Assembly: GCF_014212015.1 (NCBI RefSeq)
Contig: NZ_JACJVN010000099.1
Span: forward strand, 1-39,243
Reading direction: 5' to 3'
From: Cohnella lubricantis
GTDB lineage: Bacteria; Bacillota; Bacilli; Paenibacillales; Paenibacillaceae
Length of the DNA stretch: 39,243 nucleotides
Shown piece by piece: positions 26,227-34,729 of this stretch. The position numbers were made by a program, and so were the translations under genes. Positions within the stretch are counted from its first letter, which is position 1. Every line of letters starts with the position of its first letter. The notes under the pieces were generated by a model. It saw only the letters and a list, made by a program, of their open reading frames with translations, had not been told where the DNA came from and ran no database searches.

Positions 26227-26773
26227 ACGCCATCCGCTCCTTCATAATCGATAATTTCTTGCGCGCGTGGAACATCCTAGACTTAACCGTTCCTTCGGTC
26301 ACGCCGAGCATGTCCGCGATTTCCTTCAGCGACAATTGATTGTGAGCATATAAGATCAGAACCTCCCGATACTTGATCGGCAGCTTCAGCACCATGTCCC
26401 ACATCTCGTTAACCGTCTGATTCTCGATCACATCCTGTTCGATTGATCGTCTCTCGCCCGTCTCGCCTACCCAATCGGTAAGCGTCACTTTCCGGAAGAA
26501 GGCTGACCGCTGGCAATCGATAGCCGTATTGCGCGTAATCGTCAACAGCCAAGTCTTGACCGAAGCGTCGCTGCGGAATCCATGCAAGTTCTTGTAGACC
26601 TTAATGAATACTTCCTGCGTGATGTCATCCGCCAGATCCCACTTGCGTGTAATGCTGTAAGCATAATTCCATACATCTTTGCCGTACACCGTCATGAGCT
26701 CGCCAAGCAGGGATTTCTTGTCCTCATGATCGGTCATATATCGCAAATAATCGAAGTCAGCCTCGGATTTCAA
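26210..26773 (-). CDS. ECF-type RNA polymerase sigma factor
   Basis: A 187-residue group 4 sigma factor. Region 2 covers about residues 25-95 with DITQEVFIKVYKNLHGFRSDASVKTWLLTITRN, including the DxxQEVF core-binding helix and the -10-reading segment. Region 4 covers about 130-180 with LSLKEIADMLGVTEGTVKSRMFHARKKL, the -35-reading helix-turn-helix. There is no region 1 or 3. It begins with TTG at 26773, with AGAGGTGA upstream. A promoter-like TGAACC-N16-CGTC motif lies immediately before it and suggests autoregulation. It resembles the SigW/SigM/SigV group only in general layout. Confidence 0.93.
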   Translation of the reverse strand: MKSEADFDYLRYMTDHEDKKSLLGELMTVYGKDVWNYAYSITRKWDLADDITQEVFIKVYKNLHGFRSDASVKTWLLTITRNTAIDCQRSAFFRKVTLTDWVGETGERRSIEQDVIENQTVNEMWDMVLKLPIKYREVLILYAHNQLSLKEIADMLGVTEGTVKSRMFHARKKLSIMKERMAYGSDR

Positions 26774-26792
26774 ATCGGTTCACCTCTTATAT

Positions 26793-26818
26793 GACGAACA
26801 TAACGCCGATTTGGTTCA
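26793..26818 (-). promoter_or_regulatory. Probable ECF autoregulatory promoter
   Basis: On the minus strand TGAACC (26813-26818), exactly 16 bases and CGTC (26793-26796) match the -35 AAC / -10 CGTC pattern of ECF promoters. The transcript would start about 12-15 bases before the TTG start codon, leaving just enough room for the ribosome site. Confidence 0.5.
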
Positions 26819-26853
26819 AATAAAAACCGGAATCCTCGTTGCCTGGGTTCCGG
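26818..26853 (-). terminator. Second intrinsic terminator abutting the ECF promoter
   Basis: CCGGAA and TTCCGG arms, extended by CC/GG beyond one mismatch (26827-26853), are followed on the minus strand by TTTTTATTTG. It lies right next to the ECF -35 element and about 120 bases after the terminator of the protease gene. It probably insulates the sigma operon from read-through. Confidence 0.7.
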
Positions 26854-26964
26854 ATCATCTTTCTAGCTTTAATGCTACCATAATCAAACGTATAAATCCT
26901 TTAAATAGTTCTAAAGTTTATCGGGAAATGTTGAGAAAATGTTCTAAATTCCGACGGCTTCCGG

Positions 26965-27009
26965 CCAAAAGAAACAGCGCCTTCGGGCTCTTCAAGCCCG
27001 AAAGCGCTG
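26965..27009 (-). terminator. Intrinsic terminator after the FtsH-like gene
   Basis: A long hairpin (CAGCGC, then TTCGGGCTTGAAGAGCCCGAA, then GCGCTG; 26975-27009) is followed by TTTCTTTTGG on the minus strand. It starts 13 bases beyond the stop codon. Confidence 0.88.
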
Positions 27010-27022
27010 AGGCGAAGGCCAG

Positions 27023-28522
27023 CTAAGCGGCCGTTTGCTGCAACTGTGTTCTCAAATCATCGCCGGACAACGTCTCTTCCTGAATCAAGATCGACAGCAG
27101 GCGCTGGAACGTCTCGAGATGACCGCGCAGCAGCTCGCGCGTCTTCTCGGTCAGCTCGTCCAGAATGCTGGCGTTCTCCTTCGCCCATTGCTCCGTCGTG
27201 ATCGCCTGCGGATGCACGATGCCAAGCGAGGACAAGCCGGATTCGATCATCGAACGAACGATGTGGGTCGCTTGGTCGAAGTCTCCACGGGATCCGGTGC
27301 TGCGCCCGCCGTAGTTCAATTCCTCGGCGACCGCGCCGCCTAGCGCGATCATGATCTGCTCTTCGAGCACCGTCTTCGTATACAAGTAACGATCCTGGCT
27401 CGGATGATGGCGCACGTAGCCGAGCGCCTGTCCGCGCGGCGTCAGCGATACCTGGGCTACGCTTCCGGGGCGAACGGACTCGGCGACGATCGCATGGCCC
27501 AGCTCGTGGATGGCGACGCGTTCCCGCTCTTCGCGGGTCGTCTCGCGATCCATCCGCTCGCCCATCATGACCTTGTCAATCGCTTGCGCGAGGTGCGCCG
27601 AGGTGATCGTGTCGCTCTCTTCGCGCATCGCATAGATGGCCGCTTCGTTCATGACACTCTCGAGCTGCGCTCCGGAGAAGCCGAACGTCTCGTCGGCCAC
27701 CTTGGCGAGCGACACATCCTCGGCCATCGGCTTGTTCCGGGCATGCAGGTTCAGAATATGCTCGCGGCCCGTCTTGTCCGGCAGATCGACTTGAATGTGC
27801 CGGTCGAAGCGTCCGGGACGGAGCAATGCCGGATCCAGGCTGTCCTTGCGGTTCGTCGCCGCGATGAGCAGGATGCGCGGATTCTCGTCGCCTTGAATGC
27901 CGTCCATCTCGGTCAGCAGCTGATTCAACGTCTGGTCATATTCACGCTGCTGGCCGCCGTCGCGCTTGCCGCCGATGCCGTCGATCTCGTCGATGAAGAC
28001 GATCGCGCTGTCCTTCTTCTCCTTCGCCGCCAGCTTGCGGGCTTCCTGGAACAGGTCGCGGACGCGCCCTGCGCCGACGCCGACGTACATCTCCACGAAT
28101 TCGCTGCCTGAAGCCGCTACGAACACCGAGTTCGTATGCTGTGCGGCTGCTTTGGCCAGCAGCGTCTTGCCGGTGCCCGGAGGCCCGGCTAGCAGAATGC
28201 CTTTGAGCGGACGAATGCCGAGCTTGTACAATGCATCCTTCTTGACGAGAAATTCCAGCGCCTCCATCAATTCGCGCTTCGCTTGCTCCTGACCGCCAAT
28301 ATCGCCGAACGTCAAATATTGCGGCGCGCGCGTCGGCGCCTTCTTCGCTGCGGCGCCGATCGCCAGCCCGCCTCGCGCTCTCGCGAGCAGAAGCAATCCT
28401 GCCATCAAGCAGACGCCCATAATAAGAGGAAGCGCGGGAACGCCGGCGAAGATGAGGAACACGATCAGCACCGGAAGAGCGCCGACCGCGATCTCTTTGC
28501 TATAGGGTCTCAGCTTACGCAT
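27023..28522 (-). CDS. FtsH-like membrane AAA+ zinc metalloprotease (short form)
   Basis: A 499-residue AAA protease. Two closely spaced hydrophobic segments (about 11-27 and 29-46) leave only a few residues outside the membrane, so the usual FtsH extracytoplasmic domain is missing. The AAA motor is complete: Walker A GPPGTGKT at 113-120, pore-loop region FVEMYVGVG at 142-150, Walker B IVFIDEID at 174-181, and the second region of homology with TNRKDSLDPALLRPGRFD. The protease zinc site HELGH is at 339-343, and an acidic third ligand is available in SRGDFDQAT (411-419). It overlaps the preceding membrane-protein gene by eight bases. It is a paralogue-type FtsH rather than the housekeeping one, which is usually about 600 residues or more. 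Confidence 0.9.
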   Translation of the reverse strand: MRKLRPYSKEIAVGALPVLIVFLIFAGVPALPLIMGVCLMAGLLLLARARGGLAIGAAAKKAPTRAPQYLTFGDIGGQEQAKRELMEALEFLVKKDALYKLGIRPLKGILLAGPPGTGKTLLAKAAAQHTNSVFVAASGSEFVEMYVGVGAGRVRDLFQEARKLAAKEKKDSAIVFIDEIDGIGGKRDGGQQREYDQTLNQLLTEMDGIQGDENPRILLIAATNRKDSLDPALLRPGRFDRHIQVDLPDKTGREHILNLHARNKPMAEDVSLAKVADETFGFSGAQLESVMNEAAIYAMREESDTITSAHLAQAIDKVMMGERMDRETTREERERVAIHELGHAIVAESVRPGSVAQVSLTPRGQALGYVRHHPSQDRYLYTKTVLEEQIMIALGGAVAEELNYGGRSTGSRGDFDQATHIVRSMIESGLSSLGIVHPQAITTEQWAKENASILDELTEKTRELLRGHLETFQRLLSILIQEETLSGDDLRTQLQQTAA

Positions 28523-29048
28523 TCGGCCACACCCCCAGCTTCTCCGATTCGCGCGGAAGAATGACGAATTTAACAGCGGCGCCGGAGCGCAAGCGGATGT
28601 AGACGTTCGTCCCGTCCATCTGCGTATCGGCTTCGATCTCCGGGTATTGCTTCGTCAATTGATCCATCGCCGTGCGAATCTCCGAATATTTCTTATGGTC
28701 CATCGCTTCCGCCACGTCGAACAACGCATGGCTCCACGCCTTCTCAAGCGCCGGGTCGGAAGAGTCGTCCACCTTCAGCTTTAAAGTCTTATCTCCGATC
28801 GCTTGCGCGCCTTCCTCCTGCACGCGGCGGTATACTTCCGCCAAGTCCGCATCGGGCGACAGCTTGAGCTGAAGCTCGACGCTGCTGATCGATCGATTCG
28901 TATCTGCCGATTCTACGCCGGGAATGGCATTCGCCACCCGGTCCAGCGGCTGCTCAACGCCATATTGGCCGTAAGCATACCAACCGCCAAACAATAATGC
29001 CGCAGACAGCACGGCCGTGATCGCCACCGGAATCCAACGCAATTTCAT
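28515..29048 (-). CDS. Single-pass membrane protein of unknown function, partner of the FtsH-like gene
   Basis: A 177-residue protein I cannot assign to a family. An N-terminal hydrophobic helix (about 5-27) works as signal anchor, leaving about 150 residues outside the membrane. These hold two possible alpha/beta repeats (SSVELQLKLSPDADLAEVYRRVQEEG and TNVYIRLRSGAAVKFVILP). The ATG at 29048 has AAGGAGG nine bases upstream. It overlaps the FtsH-like gene by eight bases, implying coupled translation and a shared function. A role as adaptor or as the detached outer domain of the protease is inference. Confidence 0.75.
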   Translation of the reverse strand: MKLRWIPVAITAVLSAALLFGGWYAYGQYGVEQPLDRVANAIPGVESADTNRSISSVELQLKLSPDADLAEVYRRVQEEGAQAIGDKTLKLKVDDSSDPALEKAWSHALFDVAEAMDHKKYSEIRTAMDQLTKQYPEIEADTQMDGTNVYIRLRSGAAVKFVILPRESEKLGVWPNA

Positions 29049-29123
29049 GCCGCAATGCCTCCTTATTCTGTAGCTGACAGAACAGCTATTGTCCGTATCC
29101 TATAGTCGCTTGGTACATCACTG

Positions 29124-29132
29124 AGTATATCA
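29124..29132 (-). promoter_or_regulatory. Extended -10 promoter for the membrane protein/FtsH-like pair
   Basis: On the minus strand TGATATACT reads as an extended -10 element (TGn plus TATACT). No good -35 is present. It would give a leader of about 70 bases. Confidence 0.45.
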
Positions 29133-29207
29133 CAATATGATAGATTCATCGTCCGCTAATGGTTGGCAAACATGCCATTGCCGCGGACATAGCTCTGTGC
29201 AGGAACA

Positions 29208-29231
29208 AAGAAAAAACGCCTCGCGGCGTTT
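29208..29231 (-). terminator. Intrinsic terminator after tseB-like gene
   Basis: AAACGCC-GCGA-GGCGTTT (29214-29231) followed by TTTC on the minus strand, 13 bases after the stop codon. It ends the pan-to-tseB transcript. Confidence 0.85.
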
Positions 29232-29244
29232 CTCTTGGCAATCT

Positions 29245-29772
29245 TTATTTGCCTGGCAAATCATAGGTTTTCAGCTTCATACCGTCTTTGAAAGCATAGA
29301 AATCGATCGCCTGGCGCTCGGTCTCCGGATCGCTTATGTAGCGAATCTCCCAAGCGGGCTGATTCTCGAACCAGCCGGGCATCACGCGCACAATCTGCTT
29401 GCCGGGATGCTCCTCGGTGAACCGCTGCTTCGCCTCGTCTTCGCTTAAACCGTCGTCCGCCCGCTCCTTCACGAGGCCGTCCTGCCGTTCCCAGACGAAC
29501 CACTTGACGCCGTCCGCATCCTTGCCGGAGACGACCCAGACGCTCTCTTCCCATACATGCTTGACGGCCTCGGCGGGCTTGACGATGCCCGCCTCTTGCT
29601 TGGCAAGCCGGATCGCGCCGTTCTTCTCGTTCTGGTAATCGGCTCCTGCCGACTTAATATAAATGACGAAGATCACGCACAGGAAGACAAGGAAGCCAAG
29701 AATGAGCAGCGTCCACCGGCGCGCCGACATGACCGGATCGCGCCTGCGTTCCTCCATGCGGCTGAGGCTCAT
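29245..29772 (-). CDS. YpmB/TseB-like cell-wall elongation regulator (DUF5590)
   Basis: A 175-residue membrane-anchored protein with a single N-terminal helix (about 19-42) and an extracytoplasmic region of two PepSY-like/DUF5590 units (about 50-105 and 108-170). Recognisable blocks are AIRLAKQEAGIVKPAEAVKHVW and ARVMPGWFENQPAWEIRY-like sequence. It corresponds to YpmB/TseB, which in B. subtilis interacts with penicillin-binding protein PBP2A. The ATG at 29772 overlaps the mtaD stop by four bases. In B. subtilis this gene lies upstream of aspB-asnS-dnaD; here four other genes intervene before asnS and aspB is missing. Confidence 0.82.
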   Translation of the reverse strand: MSLSRMEERRRDPVMSARRWTLLILGFLVFLCVIFVIYIKSAGADYQNEKNGAIRLAKQEAGIVKPAEAVKHVWEESVWVVSGKDADGVKWFVWERQDGLVKERADDGLSEDEAKQRFTEEHPGKQIVRVMPGWFENQPAWEIRYISDPETERQAIDFYAFKDGMKLKTYDLPGK

Positions 29773-31073
29773 CCCTTCAGCCTCCCGAACGCGCGCTGCG
29801 CTTCGAAGCGAATCTTCTCCGCATCCAGCGTGAGCAGCTCGCGATTCTTCAGCAGCTGCTTGCCGTCGACCCAGACGTGCGCGACATCTGCGCCTGATGC
29901 AGAGTAGACCAGATGAGACATATAATCCGTCGCCGGCACGAAGTGAGGCTTGCGAATATCAAGCGCGATCAGGTCCGCTCTCATGCCGGGCTTCAGCATG
30001 CCGGTCACGCCGTCAAGGCCGATCGACTTGGCGCCGTATACCGTTCCCATCCGCAGCGCCTCTGCCGCAGGAACGGCTGTCGGATCGCCCGACACGCCTT
30101 TGTGCAGCAGGGCCGCAAGCCGAATCTCCTCGAACAAGTCGAGGTTGTTGTTGCTCGCCGCGCTGTCCGTGCCGAGCGAGACGGCAACGCCTGCGCGCAG
30201 CAGCTCCGGCACCCGGGCCACGCCGCTCGCCAGCTTCAGGTTGCTGACCGGGTTGTGCGATACGGCGACTCCCCGCTCGGCCAGAATCGCAATCTCTTCA
30301 TCGTTCAGATGAACGGCGTGCGCCACAAGCGATGGACGGCTGAAGAGGCCGAGACGATCGAGATGCTCGACAGGGCGTACGCCGTAATCCTTCAAGTTCT
30401 GCGCCACTTCGGCTGCTGTCTCCGACATGTGCGTATGAAGCGGCAAGCCGAGCTCGTGCGCGGCTGCAACGATCCGCTCGATATAATCGGGCGGGCAGGT
30501 ATACGGCGCATGCGGCGACATCATCGTCTGAATGCGGCCGTCGGCCTTGCCGTGCCAGTCGCGCGCGAAGCTGATCGCCTCGTTCAGCTTGGCTGTCTGA
30601 ACGTCGGGCGGGCAGAGACCGATGACGCCCCGCGTCAAGCTCGCGCGCATGCCGGATTGCTCCACGACTTCGGCGACGCGGTCCATATGGTCGTACATGT
30701 CGACGAACGTCGTCGTGCCGCTGAGAATCATCTCGGCTGCAGCAAGCGAAGTCCCCCAATAGACGTCGTCGCCGGTAAATTTAGCTTCCATTGGCCACAT
30801 ATGATTCTCGAGCCATTCCTGCAGCTTGAGATCGTCCGCCAAGCCTCTCAGAAGCGACATCGCCGCGTGTCCGTGCGTATTGATCAACCCCGGCATGAAG
30901 AGCAGACCGTCGCCGTTCACCGTGCCGCCCGCTTGACGCTTCTCTTCTTCCGGCGCGCTTCCCGCGCCCATCGCCGCGATCTTGGAGCCGTCCACAGACA
31001 GCCAGCCTTCCAGCACCGGCTTCGCCGGGTCCATCGTTATCATAGTCGCGTTCTCAATCAACCAGCGATTCAT
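29769..31073 (-). CDS. mtaD: 5-methylthioadenosine/S-adenosylhomocysteine deaminase
   Basis: A 434-residue amidohydrolase with the HxH metal motif at H67 and H69 (LINTHGHAAMS). Later metal and catalytic residues are in HTHMSETAAE (His), SLVAHAVHL (His) and LGTDSAASNNN (Asp). It belongs to the MtaD group that deaminates 5'-methylthioadenosine and S-adenosylhomocysteine to their inosine forms; related enzymes include guanine deaminase and TrzA/AtzA. The ATG at 31073 lies within the end of rex (20-base overlap), so the genes are coupled. Confidence 0.92.
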   Translation of the reverse strand: MNRWLIENATMITMDPAKPVLEGWLSVDGSKIAAMGAGSAPEEEKRQAGGTVNGDGLLFMPGLINTHGHAAMSLLRGLADDLKLQEWLENHMWPMEAKFTGDDVYWGTSLAAAEMILSGTTTFVDMYDHMDRVAEVVEQSGMRASLTRGVIGLCPPDVQTAKLNEAISFARDWHGKADGRIQTMMSPHAPYTCPPDYIERIVAAAHELGLPLHTHMSETAAEVAQNLKDYGVRPVEHLDRLGLFSRPSLVAHAVHLNDEEIAILAERGVAVSHNPVSNLKLASGVARVPELLRAGVAVSLGTDSAASNNNLDLFEEIRLAALLHKGVSGDPTAVPAAEALRMGTVYGAKSIGLDGVTGMLKPGMRADLIALDIRKPHFVPATDYMSHLVYSASGADVAHVWVDGKQLLKNRELLTLDAEKIRFEAQRAFGRLKG

Positions 31074-31731
31074 CTTCCAACGTTCCCTTCGTCGTGTCTT
31101 CCGAGTCGAAATTCATGTAATAGGCCAGGCTGAGCAAATCCGCCGTAAAGTCGGTCTGATGAATGCGAACGTCTTCCGGCGTTCGAAGCACCGTCGGCGC
31201 GAAGTTCAGAATGCCGCGAACGCCCGCTTCCACGAAGCGGTCGGCCACCTTCTGAGCCGCAGCGGCAGGTACGGTAATGATGCCGATCGCGATGTTCTTC
31301 TCTTTGACTGTCTGCGCCAGCTCCTCCACCGGCTGAACAACCAAATTGTTGATGACCATGCCGACTTTGGACGGATCCGCATCGAAGATCGAGACGATCT
31401 TCATATTGTCCTTCAAATACGTATTGTAGTTGGACAACGCTCGCCCGAGGTTGCCTGTTCCGACCAACGCGACGTATAGCGGACGGTCCAACTTAAGAAT
31501 CTGCCGAATTTTCTCAATGAGGTAGCTGACATTATAGCCGACGCCCTTGCGTCCGAAGTCGCCGAAGTAGGCGAGGTCCTTCCGGATCTGCGCCGGATTC
31601 AAGTTCAGCCTGGCGCCTAATTCCTGCGAGGATACTGTCAGAATATCGCTCGCGCTCAACTCGTTCAAATATCGCAGATAGACGGGCAGTCTCCGAACGA
31701 CCGCTTCCGATATTTTATCCTGCTTCGTCAT
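31054..31731 (-). CDS. rex: Redox-sensing transcriptional repressor Rex
   Basis: A 225-residue dimeric repressor. The winged helix is at about 1-80 (EAVVRRLPVYLRYLNEL and LNPAQIRKDLAYFGDFGRKGVGY). The Rossmann NAD(H)-binding domain is at about 81-200, with VALVGTGNLGRAL. It is displaced from DNA when the NADH/NAD ratio rises and controls fermentation and respiration genes. The ATG at 31731 has GGAG seven bases upstream and overlaps the dinG end by 17 bases; the in-frame extension to 31776 lies deep inside dinG and is rejected. I did not find a clear Rex operator (TTGTGA-N6-TCACAA) in the window. Confidence 0.95.
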   Translation of the reverse strand: MTKQDKISEAVVRRLPVYLRYLNELSASDILTVSSQELGARLNLNPAQIRKDLAYFGDFGRKGVGYNVSYLIEKIRQILKLDRPLYVALVGTGNLGRALSNYNTYLKDNMKIVSIFDADPSKVGMVINNLVVQPVEELAQTVKEKNIAIGIITVPAAAAQKVADRFVEAGVRGILNFAPTVLRTPEDVRIHQTDFTADLLSLAYYMNFDSEDTTKGTLEDESLVD

Positions 31732-34684
31732 TCGTCTGCTCCTTCCTGTCGGCTTCCGCCGCAGCGACCGCTGCATTGTCTAATTCAACGCCAGACGACG
31801 CAGCGCCAGCGTCCGCAACCGGCTTAGCCATAGGCGTGTTCAGCCATTCTCTCACGCGAGACGCCAAGCCGGCGTTCGGCAAGTGCTCGATCTTCGGCCC
31901 CGGAAGCGAGTAGAGGAAATACTTGCCGTAATTCGTATCGATGACGCGGGTATCGTATAGAATGACGATGCCCTTGTCCGATGCCGTACGGACGAGCCTT
32001 CCGAAGCCTTGCTTGAAGCGGATAACCGCCTGCGGCAATGACAGCTTCATGAACGGGTTCTTCTTCTCCGCCTGCAGCTTCTCGGACTTCGCTTCGTTGA
32101 CCGGATGGTTCGGCGGTTGGAAAGGAAGCCGAACGATCGCGAGGCACGTCAGCGCGTCCCCAGGCAGATCGACGCCTTCCCAGAAGCTGCTCGTGCCGAG
32201 CAGCACGGAAGCCGGACGATCCATGAATTGCTGCGTCAACCGGCTGCGGCTTCCGCCGTCGATCCCCTGACCCATTACTTCGATGCCGCTAGGGCCGAGC
32301 CGTTCCTTCAGCGGGCCGTGAACGGCCTTCAGCATGCGGTAGGACGTGAATAGCACCAGCATTCTGCCCCCGGTCGTCTCGGCCACTTCAGCCAGCGACT
32401 TCGTCAGCGCCTCGAGGAACTGCGGATCTCCGTTCTGGCCGCGAATATTCGGGAAGTCTCTCGGGATAAGCACTAGAGCCTGCTCCCGGTAATTAAACGG
32501 TGACGGCAGCTGCGCGGAGCGCAGACGGCCTTCGCGCTCAGAGGCGTCAAGGCCAAGCTGCTCCTTCACATACTGGAACGACTTGTCGACGGTCAGCGTC
32601 GCGGAAGTGAGCACGACGCTCGACTTGCGGTCGAACATCCCTTCCTTGAGCAGATGGCTCACGTCCGCCGGCATGCCGAACAGCCAGAGCGAGCGGGCGC
32701 GGTACTGGGAATGACCTTCGATCCAGTAGACGAAGTCCTTGTTGCCGAGCGTCAAGAATGACTGCAGATCCGCGCGTGCGGCCGCCAGATCCTTCAAGCT
32801 GCCGTTCAGATCCGTCATCAGGCTTTGAATCGCCAAGTCGTCCGTTCGTTCCTTAATATCGGCAATGACTTTATCCAATGGACGAAGCAGATCGCTGAGC
32901 AGTTGAATCGTATTGTTGCCGTCCACCAGCTGCGCTTCCCAGCTATCCGGCAGCTTCTCCGGCTTCAAACGAAGCGACAGATTGCCGCTATCGTCGGCTC
33001 CGGATTCCTCGGCGAGCATTGCGAACAATCGGTCTGTCCATCGATCCCACGATTCGCGAATCTCGTGCACTTTGCCTGCCGCCTCATCCAGCTTCTCGTT
33101 CCATGCCTGAGCCTGCTCTTCGCCCGACCCGGCCAGCAGGCTCATCAGCCGAGGCAGCTGGCCGTTGCGTGCATCCTTCCATAGCCTAGTCAGCGGATGC
33201 AGCACCGTCAAGTAGCCTGTCCGCTGACCGAGATGGTGGCTCGCCACTTCCTCGAGGTGATGGGCCTCATCAACGATCAAGCGGTCATAGGCAGGTAGCA
33301 ATCTCCCTTCGGCGCGCATATCGGTGAACACCATCGCGTGGTTCGTGATGATGAGATCCGCCTTGTTCGCATCCTGCCGCGCGCGGTGATAGAAGCACTT
33401 GCGGAACCACGGGCATTGCCGGTTCAAGCACGAATCCGCGTCGCTCGCTACGGCGTTCCATTCATCCTTGGAGCGTCCGCCGAGGTTCAGCTCTTCTGCT
33501 TCTCCGCGCTCCGTCTCGGAGAGCCAGACGGTCATTTGCCCGCGTGTGACGGCCTCTTCCCGCGAGAGCGCCGTCTCCGGCAGCTGCAGCTGCTGCTCGA
33601 ATTTGCGAAGGCACAGATAGTTGTTCCGGCCTTTAAAGACGGCAGCCTTGAACGGCACCGGCAGCACTTCCTGCAGCAGCGGCAGATCCCGCTGGCGCAG
33701 CTGCTCCTGCAGTTGGATCGTATGCGTGCTGACGACGATTTTTTTGGATTCCTTTAATCCATAATAGAGAGAGGGAAGCAAGTACCCCAGCGACTTGCCT
33801 GTACCTGTGCCTGCTTCCACCAGCAGATGCGAGTCCTGATTCAGCGCTTCGAGCACTTCGCCGAACATGATCTGCTGTCCTTCTCTAGATTCATAAGTAG
33901 GCAATAGATCTTTAAGCTTCTCGCGAACGCCGGCGACGAACTCGGGGAATTCCGATTCCGTGAGCGGCTTCATCGCCTCGGGATCTGTCTTAGACTCTTC
34001 GTCCGCATCCGTCCAATCGCTTACGCGCAGGGCAAGCTGGCGATAGTATTGATAGTCGTCATCGTTCTCGCCCGGGTTCGCTTCGCGCCAGGCGGCGATA
34101 TCGGCGAGCAGCCAGCCCGTATCATTCGTGTCCGAGTCGAACAACGAAGAGAGCCGCTGCAGCGTGAGCAGCGGAAGCTCGCGAAGGCGCATGACGCACT
34201 TGAAGAACACCTCCGCCGTCGCAAGCGCGTCGCTGTCCGCTTGGTGCGGCCTGTCATGGCCGATGCCTAGGCTATGCGTCAGTGAAGACAACCGGTAAGA
34301 GGACATGGACGGATAAGCGATCCGGCTTAGCTCCACCGTATCGAGCATTCGTCCCGCGAAAGGCAAATAGCCGCACCGATCAAGGGCGGCTTGAAGGAAA
34401 GAAGCGTCGAACGAGACGTTATGAGCGACAAGCACGGCATCCTGAAGCAGAGGAACGAATTCAGCCAGCACCGCTTCAAGCTCCGGAGCCTCCGACACGT
34501 CCTCGTTGCTTATGCCGGTAAGCTGCGTAATCCAATCCGGAATCGGCTTCACGGGCTTCACCAGCGAACCGTAAACGGCGGTTACGGCGCCTGTCTCATC
34601 GATGAGAGCGAGACCGGCTTGTATAATTTCATCTTGATCGGGAGAAGTTCCCGTCGTTTCAAAGTCGAGAACGGCGAATTTCAT
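31715..34684 (-). CDS. dinG: DinG-type DNA helicase with N-terminal 3'-5' exonuclease domain
   Basis: A 989-residue two-domain protein. The DEDDh exonuclease (about 1-165) appears complete: D7 and E9 in LDFETTG, D93 in NVSFDASF, H147 and D152 in HQADSDALA. The XPD/DinG superfamily 2 helicase follows, with Walker A AGTGTGKS at 291-298, DEAHHLEE as the DEAH box and SFWEGVDLPG as a late motif. Cysteines C358, C419, C424 and C430 match the spacing (x4 then x5 in the last three) of the iron-sulfur cluster of E. coli DinG. It probably unwinds or degrades damaged DNA or R-loops. The ATG at 34684 has GGAAAGGA upstream; an ATG at 34705 is less likely. It ends within the start of rex. Confidence 0.93.
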   Translation of the reverse strand: MKFAVLDFETTGTSPDQDEIIQAGLALIDETGAVTAVYGSLVKPVKPIPDWITQLTGISNEDVSEAPELEAVLAEFVPLLQDAVLVAHNVSFDASFLQAALDRCGYLPFAGRMLDTVELSRIAYPSMSSYRLSSLTHSLGIGHDRPHQADSDALATAEVFFKCVMRLRELPLLTLQRLSSLFDSDTNDTGWLLADIAAWREANPGENDDDYQYYRQLALRVSDWTDADEESKTDPEAMKPLTESEFPEFVAGVREKLKDLLPTYESREGQQIMFGEVLEALNQDSHLLVEAGTGTGKSLGYLLPSLYYGLKESKKIVVSTHTIQLQEQLRQRDLPLLQEVLPVPFKAAVFKGRNNYLCLRKFEQQLQLPETALSREEAVTRGQMTVWLSETERGEAEELNLGGRSKDEWNAVASDADSCLNRQCPWFRKCFYHRARQDANKADLIITNHAMVFTDMRAEGRLLPAYDRLIVDEAHHLEEVASHHLGQRTGYLTVLHPLTRLWKDARNGQLPRLMSLLAGSGEEQAQAWNEKLDEAAGKVHEIRESWDRWTDRLFAMLAEESGADDSGNLSLRLKPEKLPDSWEAQLVDGNNTIQLLSDLLRPLDKVIADIKERTDDLAIQSLMTDLNGSLKDLAAARADLQSFLTLGNKDFVYWIEGHSQYRARSLWLFGMPADVSHLLKEGMFDRKSSVVLTSATLTVDKSFQYVKEQLGLDASEREGRLRSAQLPSPFNYREQALVLIPRDFPNIRGQNGDPQFLEALTKSLAEVAETTGGRMLVLFTSYRMLKAVHGPLKERLGPSGIEVMGQGIDGGSRSRLTQQFMDRPASVLLGTSSFWEGVDLPGDALTCLAIVRLPFQPPNHPVNEAKSEKLQAEKKNPFMKLSLPQAVIRFKQGFGRLVRTASDKGIVILYDTRVIDTNYGKYFLYSLPGPKIEHLPNAGLASRVREWLNTPMAKPVADAGAASSGVELDNAAVAAAEADRKEQTNDEAG

Positions 34685-34729
34685 CCTGAATTCCTTTCCA
34701 GACATTAAAGGTCGGTGGCTGCGCGAAGG

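Noticed and set aside
29117..29140. Rex operator at the promoter of the membrane protein/protease pair
   Set aside because: TTGTGA overlaps the -10 but the other half (CAGTGA) does not match TCACAA.
29913..31133. 406-codon open frame on the plus strand
   Set aside because: Antisense of mtaD, which has all amidohydrolase motifs; the plus-strand product shows no domain.
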